A program made the translations under genes and the position numbers. Positions 41,776 to 49,455 of a stretch of 64,000 nt of DNA are shown piece after piece (position 1 is the stretch's first letter; each line of letters opens with the position of its first letter). This DNA is from Pseudomaricurvus sp965656525 (GTDB lineage: Bacteria > Pseudomonadota > Gammaproteobacteria > Pseudomonadales > Cellvibrionaceae). Location: assembly GCA_965656525.1 (NCBI GenBank), contig CBFHKY010000009.1:62001-126000 (forward strand). Direction: 5' to 3'. Below the pieces are notes generated by a model that was given only the letters and a program-made list of their open reading frames with translations, had not been told where the DNA came from and ran no database searches.

Positions 41776-42570
41776 ATGGATACTTTACAGATTGCTATTT
41801 TGGCATTAGTTCAGGGCCTAACAGAGTTTTTACCAATCTCAAGCTCCGGTCACTTGATTTTACCTAGTCAAATTTTGGGTTGGTCAGATCAAGGTCTGGC
41901 GTTTGATGTGGCCGTGCACGTGGGATCGTTAATCGCGGTGGTTGGCTATTTTCGCAATGACCTTGTTGAGTTGACGAAGGCGTGGTTCGCAAGTCTAGCA
42001 GGAAACAAAAGCCCTGAAGGTAGTTTGGCGTGGTTTGTGATCATGGCCACTATTCCTGCGGGGCTCGCGGGCTTGTTGTTTGATGACTTCATCGAAACGC
42101 ACCTTAGAAGCATTCTTGTTATTGCGGCCACTACAATTATTTTTGGTGTGTTACTTGGGCTGGCTGATAAAAAAGGTAGCCGTTCTATACCGATGGCCCA
42201 AATGGGTGTGAAAAGGGCGTTATACATTGGTTTGGCTCAAGCACTGGCTCTTATCCCGGGAACCTCTCGCTCGGGGATTACTATGACAGCAGGTTTGGCT
42301 CTAGGGCTTGAGCGTCAAGCGGCTGCACGATTTTCTTTTTTACTGTCTATCCCCATTATTGTGCTAAGTGGCGGCTACAAAGCTCTGACGTTATTGGGCC
42401 ATGAAAACGTAGTCTGGAGTGAACTCTTTTTAGGGGTAGTGTTGTCCGCCATCAGTGCAGCGGTGTGTATTCATTTATTTTTAACTTGGATTGACCGTAT
42501 TGGGATGTGGCCTTTTGTGGTTTATCGGCTTGTGCTGGGTGTGGTTTTATTATTTATTGCTTTGGCATAA
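41776..42570 (+). CDS. uppP: Undecaprenyl-diphosphatase UppP (BacA)
   Basis: A 264-residue multispanning membrane phosphatase recycling undecaprenyl pyrophosphate for peptidoglycan synthesis. Both active-site motifs are present: LTEFLPISSSGHLILP (residues about 15-30) and PGTSRSGITMTAGLALG (near 162-178). About eight membrane helices. A GGAAAG ribosome-binding site lies before the ATG. Confidence 0.97.
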   Translation: MDTLQIAILALVQGLTEFLPISSSGHLILPSQILGWSDQGLAFDVAVHVGSLIAVVGYFRNDLVELTKAWFASLAGNKSPEGSLAWFVIMATIPAGLAGLLFDDFIETHLRSILVIAATTIIFGVLLGLADKKGSRSIPMAQMGVKRALYIGLAQALALIPGTSRSGITMTAGLALGLERQAAARFSFLLSIPIIVLSGGYKALTLLGHENVVWSELFLGVVLSAISAAVCIHLFLTWIDRIGMWPFVVYRLVLGVVLLFIALA

Positions 42571-42671
42571 TACTGTTATGCAGACGGCACTTGCGAGTGA
42601 AACCCTTAACAGAAAAAGCAGTTTGTATTCCAGAAATAGCGTGATGCAAAACCTAAAAACAGGTGTTTTAA

Positions 42672-43979
42672 ATGAATGATGATCAGTTTGGTGCAGAGTT
42701 GTTGCAGTTCTTACAAGCTTCACCAACGCCTTACCACGCGGTAGACAATATCAGCCAGATATTACGTGATGCAGGGTTTACACGACTTTATGAATCGATG
42801 GAATGGAACTTGGTTGCGGGTGGTAAATATTTTGTAACTCGCAACGACTCTTCTATTGTGGCATTTGTTCATGGTCAGGGTGATCTCGCTGAAGAAGGCA
42901 TGAACATGGTTGGTGCGCACACTGACAGCCCTTGCCTAATGGTAAAGCCCAACCCTGAAGTCAACAGCCAAGGGTATTTTCAATTAGGTGTCGAAACCTA
43001 TGGTGGTGTATTGTTAAACCCTTGGTTTGATCGTGATTTGTCTTTAGCGGGGCGGGTTAGCTATTTAAATGATGAGCAAAAAATCTGCAGCACATTGATT
43101 GATTTTAAAAAGCCTATTGCTGTGATTCCGAGTTTGGCGATTCATTTAGACCGTGAGGCAAACAAAGGGCGCACTATAAATCCTCAGACACATATCCCTC
43201 CAGTTCTGATGCAGGTCGGCAGTAAAACGCCAGATTTCAGACAGCTACTGGCTGACACGTTAAGTCAGCAAGGCGTGCAAGGGGTCGTTAAAATATTAGA
43301 CTATGAATTAAGTTTTTATGATACACAGCCGCCAGCGGTGGTGGGCTTACAAAATGAATTTATTGCTAGCGCGCGGCTAGATAATTTATTGAGCTGCTTC
43401 ATTGGGCTGCAAGCACTGTTACAAGCAGATGACTCACAGTCCGTACTGTTGGTGTGTAACGATCACGAAGAGGTCGGCAGCCGATCAGCTTGTGGTGCGC
43501 AAGGGCCTATGCTGACGGATGTTTTTACTCGCCTCTTACCGGATGCCCAGTCACGCATGAGATGCTTGTCGCGTTCGTTGATGATATCAGCTGATAATGC
43601 CCACGGTATCCACCCAAATTACAGTGCCCAACACGATTCAAATCATGGGCCATTACTCAATCATGGCCCTGTGATTAAAGTCAATGCCAATCAAAGTTAT
43701 GCCACCAACAGTGAAACATCCTCTGGGTTTCGATTATGGTGTGAGGCGGTAGATGTTCCTGTGCAGGTCTTTGTCACTCGCACAGATATGGGCTGCGGTA
43801 GTACTATCGGGCCCATTACGTCGGCTCAGCTGGGTGTTAAGACCATCGATGTTGGTGTGCCGACATTTGCTATGCATTCAATTCGCGAGCTGGCTGGCCG
43901 CTCTGATGCTTATATGCTGTACAAAGTACTGACTCAATATTACCGAACGTCGTTGAAGGTATTTGATAGCCAGCGGTGA
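42672..43979 (+). CDS. apeB: M18 family aminopeptidase ApeB
   Basis: A 435-residue metallo-aminopeptidase. Zn-binding motifs: VGAHTDSPCLMVKP (His/Asp), CNDHEEVGSRSACGA (Asp, Glu pair) and the C-terminal GVPTFAMHSIRE (His). It removes N-terminal acidic or neutral residues from peptides in the cytosol. It has no obvious operon partner. Confidence 0.95.
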   Translation: MNDDQFGAELLQFLQASPTPYHAVDNISQILRDAGFTRLYESMEWNLVAGGKYFVTRNDSSIVAFVHGQGDLAEEGMNMVGAHTDSPCLMVKPNPEVNSQGYFQLGVETYGGVLLNPWFDRDLSLAGRVSYLNDEQKICSTLIDFKKPIAVIPSLAIHLDREANKGRTINPQTHIPPVLMQVGSKTPDFRQLLADTLSQQGVQGVVKILDYELSFYDTQPPAVVGLQNEFIASARLDNLLSCFIGLQALLQADDSQSVLLVCNDHEEVGSRSACGAQGPMLTDVFTRLLPDAQSRMRCLSRSLMISADNAHGIHPNYSAQHDSNHGPLLNHGPVIKVNANQSYATNSETSSGFRLWCEAVDVPVQVFVTRTDMGCGSTIGPITSAQLGVKTIDVGVPTFAMHSIRELAGRSDAYMLYKVLTQYYRTSLKVFDSQR

Positions 43980-44038
43980 TATGGGTCACAGCAGCAAGTT
44001 GTCACTGGTTTATACTACACTTTGTATAGTTTAAAGAG

Positions 44039-44056
44039 CCACCTGCAATCAGGTGG
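44039..44056 (+). repeat. Hairpin in the leader of the cNMP-binding protein gene
   Basis: CCACCTG (44039-44045) and CAGGTGG (44050-44056) enclose a CAAT tetraloop, a stable 7-bp hairpin about 110 bp before the gene. There is no T-run. Just upstream TATAC and GTATA could form a second small stem. Confidence 0.35.
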
Positions 44057-44164
44057 TTCAGCGCGGAGGTGCGGCCAAGTTCGAACGGCGGCCTTCAGTA
44101 GACTCTTCAGTTCTAATTGATAACGGTAATGGAATACCTAGAAAGGTAACTTTACAGGCTGACC

Positions 44165-45316
44165 ATGACCGACAATTCTTCGAATGCTAAAACAGATTCT
44201 CATACCCAAACGGTTTCTCATTTAACGCTACAGAAGGCGTTGTCTCTATTTTCACCTTTTAATGATCTTGATCCAACTTACATTACCAAGCTCATTGAAC
44301 ATGTTGAAATCGTAGCAGAACCCAAAGGCAAGTTATTATTTAAACGCGGTAAGGCGCATTCGCATCGTTATTACTTAATTTCTGGTTGCGTGGATTTGAT
44401 CTCTGCTAATTTTGATAAACAGCAATTGGTGGCCGGTGAACCGCGTGCTGAGCGACCGCTCAATGAACTGAGCCCCAGTCAGGTATCAGCGGTTGTTGTA
44501 GAGCCTTCTCAGCTGTTGCGGGTAGAAGCGGATTTTCTCGACTTAGCCATGTTTTGGAATCAAAGTGCGGCGACGCAAAAAGATGAACATCAAAAAGAAG
44601 ATGTACCGCTAGATGAAGATCAAATGACACCGGGGTTAGGCGGTCTGGCTTTAACGGCTGCGAAATATGAAGAATCTGAAGATCAAACAGATTGGATGTC
44701 AGCATTGATAGCCTCACCACTGTTTACACAGGTGCCGCCGGCACACATTCAACAGCTGTTTACACGCTTTGAAAGAATCGCTTGCCCAGCGGGAAAAGAC
44801 ATCATTAAAGAAGGTGAAAGTGGGGATTACTTTTACGTAATTCATCAAGGGCGTGTGCGCGTCACTAATCTTACAGGTCAACTTGACGTTGAATTACACC
44901 CTGGGCAGTTCTTTGGTGAAGAGGCGCTTGTAGCGGATACCCCGCGTAATGCTACGGTTAGTATGATGACAGATGGTGTTCTGATGCGCCTGCAGAAGTC
45001 AGATTTTGTATCCTTACTGCATGATCCCGTGCAAAAAAAGCTGACTATTGAGGCGTTTCAGGTCGAACCGGAAGAGTATCAAGTGATCGATATTCGCTTG
45101 CCGATTGAATATCGCGGTGTGCACGTTCCACAAAGCCGAAATATCCCTTTATCGGTATTAAGAGCACGCTTACCAGAGTTGAAGACTGGTGAACGTTACG
45201 CCGTGACGGATGACGGTGGTCGTCGCAGTCACTTGGCAGCTTACTTGCTGTGCCAGGCCGGCTTAGAAACTTATATCTTAGAAGAGTCTGATTCTCTCTA
45301 TGAAAACAGGCTTTAG
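44165..45316 (+). CDS. Double cyclic-nucleotide-binding domain protein with degenerate rhodanese
   Basis: A 383-residue cytosolic protein. The first cNMP-binding fold (about residues 20-125) is degenerate; the second (about 180-290) has the canonical phosphate-binding cassette FFGEEALVADTPRNATV with the Glu and Arg that hold cAMP/cGMP. A C-terminal rhodanese fold (about 295-380) starts EYQVIDIRLPIEYRGVHVPQS, but its active loop reads TDDGGRRSH with no Cys, so it should be catalytically dead. It probably couples cyclic nucleotide binding to a protein partner. The next gene begins 5 bp later. Confidence 0.85.
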   Translation: MTDNSSNAKTDSHTQTVSHLTLQKALSLFSPFNDLDPTYITKLIEHVEIVAEPKGKLLFKRGKAHSHRYYLISGCVDLISANFDKQQLVAGEPRAERPLNELSPSQVSAVVVEPSQLLRVEADFLDLAMFWNQSAATQKDEHQKEDVPLDEDQMTPGLGGLALTAAKYEESEDQTDWMSALIASPLFTQVPPAHIQQLFTRFERIACPAGKDIIKEGESGDYFYVIHQGRVRVTNLTGQLDVELHPGQFFGEEALVADTPRNATVSMMTDGVLMRLQKSDFVSLLHDPVQKKLTIEAFQVEPEEYQVIDIRLPIEYRGVHVPQSRNIPLSVLRARLPELKTGERYAVTDDGGRRSHLAAYLLCQAGLETYILEESDSLYENRL

Positions 45317-45321
45317 CCAAC

Positions 45322-46464
45322 GTGAAAGTACTGCTGCTATCCGCCTATGATGCCGACAGTCACCGTTATTGGCGTAAGGGTTTGGTGGAAAATTTCCCGC
45401 AATTTCAGTTTACGCCATTAACTTTACCTGCCCGTTATTTTAGTTGGCGGGTTCGTGGCAACAGCTTGAGCTGGGCTTTTCAAGAGCGCGAGACCCTAGA
45501 AGCGGATTACCAATTGATTATCGCCACGTCCATGACCGATTTATCGGCGTTGCGAGGCTTTGTCCCTCATTTGGCCACGATTCCAACAGTATTGTATTTT
45601 CATGAAAACCAGTTTGCTTACCCGCAGACCACTCAAGCTCGGCGCGATGTAGCACCACAAATACTGAGTTTGTATTCGGCACTGTGTGCTAACACCTTAG
45701 CCTTCAACTCTGATTATAATCGGAGCACGTTTCTGGCCGGTGTTCGTCAATTGCTAAAGCAGTTACCGGATCATGTTCCTGCCGGGTTAGAAGAGGAACT
45801 GTACGCACGCAGCTGTTTATTACCAGTGCCTTTGCGGCAGCTCGATACAAGTCTGAATGATCCGGCGCATGCAAGCTTTTCACGTACTCGTTGGCGAGCC
45901 ACAGAAGAGGGCGGGGCTTGGCGAATCCTATGGGCAGCACGATGGGAATACGATAAAGGCCCTAATTTGTTGCTCGAAATTGTGCGTTGCTTAGAAGCGC
46001 AGGCTATTGATTATCGACTGTGCATTTTGGGGCAGCGCTTTAGACAAGTGCCTGCCGCTTTTGACGAAATCAGAGTTATTACCGGCGAAAGGCTTGTCCA
46101 ATTTGGTTATGAAACCAGCGTAGTAGATTATCAGCAGTGGCTACAATCGGCTGATTTGGTGTTGTCTACTGCTGAACATGAATTTCAAGGGGTTGCCTTG
46201 CAAGAGGCGGTTACTGCCGGCTGCATACCTGTAGCTCCTAAGCGCTTAGTGTATCCTGAACTGCTACCAACAGAATGTTTATATGAAGTACAAGGGCTTA
46301 GTGAAGATGCTCAGGCTGCACAAGCGGTAAAGTGTATGACGCAACTGATGACCCCAAAATATAAGCCGTCAATAAACACCAGCGATTGGACGTGGCCTGC
46401 ACTTAAGTCTCGGTATCACGAAAGCTTTGTGCAAACACTGCAGCGTAAGGCCAGTGGGATTTAA
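45322..46464 (+). CDS. Glycosyltransferase homologous to tRNA-queuosine alpha-mannosyltransferase (DUF3524/GTDC1)
   Basis: A 380-residue GT-B glycosyltransferase. The N-terminal half has the DUF3524 pattern (VLLLSAYDADSHRYW; SMTDLSALRGF; TVLYFHENQFAYP). The C-terminal half has RWEYDKGPNLLLEIVR, LGQRFRQVP, the GT4 EX7E motif in AEHEFQGVALQEAV, and CIPVAPKRLVYPELLP. These segments line up with vertebrate GTDC1 (QTMAN), which mannosylates queuosine-34 of tRNA-Asp. A tRNA role in this organism is inference. GTG start. It lies 5 bp after the cNMP-binding gene. Confidence 0.8.
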   Translation: MKVLLLSAYDADSHRYWRKGLVENFPQFQFTPLTLPARYFSWRVRGNSLSWAFQERETLEADYQLIIATSMTDLSALRGFVPHLATIPTVLYFHENQFAYPQTTQARRDVAPQILSLYSALCANTLAFNSDYNRSTFLAGVRQLLKQLPDHVPAGLEEELYARSCLLPVPLRQLDTSLNDPAHASFSRTRWRATEEGGAWRILWAARWEYDKGPNLLLEIVRCLEAQAIDYRLCILGQRFRQVPAAFDEIRVITGERLVQFGYETSVVDYQQWLQSADLVLSTAEHEFQGVALQEAVTAGCIPVAPKRLVYPELLPTECLYEVQGLSEDAQAAQAVKCMTQLMTPKYKPSINTSDWTWPALKSRYHESFVQTLQRKASGI

Positions 46465-46603
46465 GTCCCTAAAACGGTAACACACAGTGTGATGCCATCT
46501 CTGGCTTGAAAGCGCATCGCCTAGTATCATAGCCTGCTTGGTTGAACTGACTTCAGCTCTCATTCTTTTCATGACGACAGACCTTCAGGTGCTAAAAATA
46601 GCT

Positions 46604-47611
46604 ATGGCAAAATCACGCGTTCTAACGGGTATCACTACAACGGGAACCCCTCATCTTGGTAATTATGTTGGAGCTATCCGTCCAGCCATTGAAGCAAGCC
46701 AGCAGGCTGAGAATTTATCGTTTTATTTTCTGGCGGATTACCACGCTTTGATCAAATGTCACGACCCTGAAATGGTGCACCAATCTACCCGAGAAATAGC
46801 CGCGACGTGGTTGGCTCTGGGTTTGAATACAGACAATGTGGTGTTTTATCGCCAGTCTGATATTCCCGAAATTCCAGAGTTATGCTGGTTACTAACCTGC
46901 ATGGCGGCCAAAGGCATGATGAATCGTGCACATGCTTACAAAGCTGCGGTGGCGGCAAACCAAGAAGCAGGAGAAGATCCAGATTTTGGTGTGACCATGG
47001 GCCTCTACAGTTACCCTGTTCTTATGGCGGCCGATATTTTAATGTTCAACGCCAATAAAGTGCCGGTTGGCAAAGATCAGATACAACACGTCGAAATGGC
47101 TCGTGATATTGCAGCGCGTTTTAATCATCACTATGGTGAACACTTTGTGCTGCCAGAAGCGGTGGTGGATGATAAGGTTGCCACTCTACAAGGGCTTGAT
47201 GGTCGTAAAATGAGCAAAAGCTACGGCAATACCATTCCCTTGTTTTTACCCGAAAAACAGCTCAAAAAGCACATCAATAAAATCAAAACCAATTTACTAG
47301 AACCCGGCGACCCTAAAGATCCAGATAGCAGCACCGTGTTTCAGGTGTGGCAGGCCTTTGCATCTGACCAGCAGACTCAAGAAATGCGACAAGCGTTCGC
47401 CGATGGCATTGCTTGGGGCGAAGCCAAAAAGCAGTTATTTGAGCTGATAAACGGACAGATCTCAGAGCCGCGTGAACGCTACAATGAGTTGCTGGCAGCA
47501 CCCGAAGCCATCGAAGAGGTATTGCTGCAAGGGGCAGAAAAAGCGCGCCAGTTTAGTCGCTCCCTACTAGCTGACTGCCGTCAGGCGGTGGGAATTCGCC
47601 CTCTAAAATAA
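46604..47611 (+). CDS. trpS: Tryptophanyl-tRNA synthetase
   Basis: A 335-residue class I synthetase charging tRNA-Trp. The HIGH-type motif is TPHLGNYVG (near residue 15), the KMSKS motif is GRKMSKSYGN (near 200), and VGKDQIQHVEMARDIA is conserved. Start at MAKSRVLTGI (46604); a longer frame from 46538 is not family-like. An inverted repeat follows the stop. Confidence 0.97.
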   Translation: MAKSRVLTGITTTGTPHLGNYVGAIRPAIEASQQAENLSFYFLADYHALIKCHDPEMVHQSTREIAATWLALGLNTDNVVFYRQSDIPEIPELCWLLTCMAAKGMMNRAHAYKAAVAANQEAGEDPDFGVTMGLYSYPVLMAADILMFNANKVPVGKDQIQHVEMARDIAARFNHHYGEHFVLPEAVVDDKVATLQGLDGRKMSKSYGNTIPLFLPEKQLKKHINKIKTNLLEPGDPKDPDSSTVFQVWQAFASDQQTQEMRQAFADGIAWGEAKKQLFELINGQISEPRERYNELLAAPEAIEEVLLQGAEKARQFSRSLLADCRQAVGIRPLK

Positions 47612-47618
47612 ATCTCAT

Positions 47619-47654
47619 AGCCGCTGTATTTTTTATTGAGCGTTTACAGCGGCT
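47619..47654 (+). terminator. Inverted repeat after trpS
   Basis: AGCCGCTGTA (47619-47628) and TACAGCGGCT (47645-47654) are a perfect 10-bp pair around a 16-base loop, 7 bp after the trpS stop. A C-run follows instead of a T-run, so it may stabilise the 3' end or act with Rho rather than being a classical terminator. Confidence 0.5.
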
Positions 47655-47779
47655 TCCCCCCACAAGTTTCAGTTGTTATTCACCAGAAACGTTTATACAA
47701 GCTCGTCATAATTGGCAAAGTTCCCCGCCTGCGTCTAATCTTTTTAAAGGTGCAGCAAGGCGAATATCCTCCTCCCCAC

Positions 47780-47806
47780 TCAACATATTGTTTGTTGTGC
47801 CGATAA
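47780..47806 (+). promoter_or_regulatory. Candidate FliA (sigma-28) promoter of the MCP-HsbA-HsbR operon
   Basis: TCAACATA (47780-47787), 11 bases, GCCGATAA (47799-47806). The -10 is a perfect match to the sigma-28 consensus and the spacer is exact; the -35 fits the Pseudomonas-type TCAA variant only in part. It lies about 72 bp before the MCP start codon. Confidence 0.65.
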
Positions 47807-47878
47807 CCCATCTAGCCAATACCATAATGTTATATCAGCTTGTGGTGCCTTTAGGAAAGTTGTGTCGGTGGATATTAA

Positions 47879-49012
47879 ATGAAGGGAAAAAAACAACGTT
47901 TAAGTGTGATATTCGCCATTGCCTGGGGGCTTGTGATAGCGGCTCAAATTGTATTGCCTCTGAGTTTTGCGTTATTAGCTACACTACTGGTTGCTATCAT
48001 TAGTTTGTGGTTGTGCTTACGAATATTAGGCAGTGAAGCAGAGCTCGTAACAGACGAGATCAAAACTAACCACTTTAAAACCACCCTTGAAACCTTTCAC
48101 GATGAAGCGAAGCTTCTTTTAGACGCGATTGATTCCGACTTTTCCACCGTTAAAAAGCAATTGGATACTAGTGTATTAACACTATCAGAGAGCTTTCAGG
48201 CACTGAGCCGACGCAGTGACGAACAACGGCAAATACTGTTTGGCGTACTCTCTCAAATATCGGGTCAAGACGATCAAGAGCGTGTCACTATTTCCGGCTT
48301 TGCAGAAGAAGTCGGTAAGATATTGGACACCTATGTGGCTTTATTTGTCGATGTCAGCGATAAAAGCGTTGAGGCTGTCCATAATATCCAAGATATGGTG
48401 GGCCAGTTCGACAGTATGTTTGCTTATATTTCGGATATTCGTGGTATTGCTGATCAAACGAACTTGCTGGCTCTAAATGCCGCCATTGAAGCCGCTCGTG
48501 CCGGTGATGCTGGCCGTGGGTTTGCTGTCGTAGCCGACGAAGTTCGTAAGCTGTCACGGGATTCAGCCAATTTGAACGAGAAGATCAAAAGCCAGGCAGA
48601 AACCGCTAAAGTCACTATGAAAACCGTAGAGCGTGTTGTTGGCGGTATTGCATCATTGGATATGAACATTGCCATCGATGCAAAAGGGCACCTTGATGGC
48701 ATGTTGGAAGAATTGGCGGCTGTGAATCAAAAGGTCTCAGGTGGCGTTGAGTCTATCGGTACCGTAACTGAGGGGATCCAACAAGAAGTTTCCCGTTCGG
48801 TGATGGCATTACAGTTTGCCGATATTGTTGGTAATAAAATTCAAAAAATAGCCACACAGTTAGCGACAGCACAAGAGTTGATCACTTTAATGGGAGATTT
48901 AAACACGGATGAAGCATCTTTAATCAACGCAACGGCCGAAATTAGACGTTATCGATTACAGTCTGTAGTGGCCGAGGTGCAATCTGACAGCGATGGCTGC
49001 GATTTATTCTAG
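47879..49012 (+). CDS. Short methyl-accepting chemotaxis-type protein
   Basis: A 377-residue receptor with a hydrophobic membrane hairpin at residues about 8-48, no periplasmic sensor domain, a helical linker, and a signalling tip near 190-215 (ADQTNLLALNAAIEAARAG, RGFAVVADEVRKLS). Near the C-terminus it has ALQFADIVGNKIQKI. It should sense internal or membrane signals and feed CheA/CheW or the adjacent HsbA/HsbR module. It is the first gene of a putative FliA-driven operon. Confidence 0.87.
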   Translation: MKGKKQRLSVIFAIAWGLVIAAQIVLPLSFALLATLLVAIISLWLCLRILGSEAELVTDEIKTNHFKTTLETFHDEAKLLLDAIDSDFSTVKKQLDTSVLTLSESFQALSRRSDEQRQILFGVLSQISGQDDQERVTISGFAEEVGKILDTYVALFVDVSDKSVEAVHNIQDMVGQFDSMFAYISDIRGIADQTNLLALNAAIEAARAGDAGRGFAVVADEVRKLSRDSANLNEKIKSQAETAKVTMKTVERVVGGIASLDMNIAIDAKGHLDGMLEELAAVNQKVSGGVESIGTVTEGIQQEVSRSVMALQFADIVGNKIQKIATQLATAQELITLMGDLNTDEASLINATAEIRRYRLQSVVAEVQSDSDGCDLF

Positions 49013-49128
49013 TTTTTTTGCTCGAATCTTCCTAACAAATACAGATGGTTCTTTAAGGTCTATGGCAGGCTCAATGTATAAACACAAAATATATTTTCGG
49101 TGATTTCAATCACTCAAAAGGAACAGCA

Positions 49129-49146
49129 ATTACAATTACAATTACA
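49129..49146 (+). repeat. ATTACA hexamer repeated three times at the hsbA start
   Basis: Three tandem copies of ATTACA cover the proposed start codon and the next five codons (Ile-Thr repeated). Each copy carries an ATT in frame. Slipped-strand change of one unit would keep the frame but alter the spacing to the Shine-Dalgarno sequence. Confidence 0.8.
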
Positions 49147-49443
49147 AGCAACTCTTTAGGTGCCGGACGATTTGAAATTGTTTTAGACCAAACGTTTGAC
49201 TTTAATTGCGTAGAGCAATTTCGTAAGGCTTATGAATCGGTGAGTAGTGACGACAAAATTGCTGGTATTTATATTGATTTCCGTCATACCCACTATATGG
49301 ACAGTTCGGCGTTGGGCATGCTTATTAATATGCATCGGCATCTCGAAAAGCACTGCTCAGATATTCGTATTATTAATGCCAATTCACAACTAAAGAAAAT
49401 TTTTTCCATCTCTCGGTTCGATAAGAAGTTCACTATTGAATAG
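49129..49443 (+). CDS. hsbA: STAS-domain anti-sigma factor antagonist (HsbA-like), ATT start
   Basis: A 104-residue STAS protein. Strand ITITITSNSLGAGRFEIVLDQTFDF at the N-terminus, then AGIYIDFRHTHYMDSSALGMLIN with the phosphorylatable Ser of the DSSALG motif, and SQLKKIFSISRFDKKFTIE at the end, resembling HsbA of P. aeruginosa. Between the last upstream stop (49054-49056) and a GTG at 49240 the frame contains no ATG, GTG, TTG or CTG; starting at 49240 would delete the first STAS strand. The ATT at 49129 follows AAAAGGAA with a 6-base spacer from AGGA, so it is the likely start. Confidence 0.75.
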   Translation: MTITITSNSLGAGRFEIVLDQTFDFNCVEQFRKAYESVSSDDKIAGIYIDFRHTHYMDSSALGMLINMHRHLEKHCSDIRIINANSQLKKIFSISRFDKKFTIE

Positions 49444-49455
49444 AGGGAAACCTAT

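Noticed and set aside
42806..42830. GGAACTT inside apeB as a sigma-E -35 element
   Set aside because: It lies inside the coding sequence; no -10 element of the expected form follows at 16 bases.
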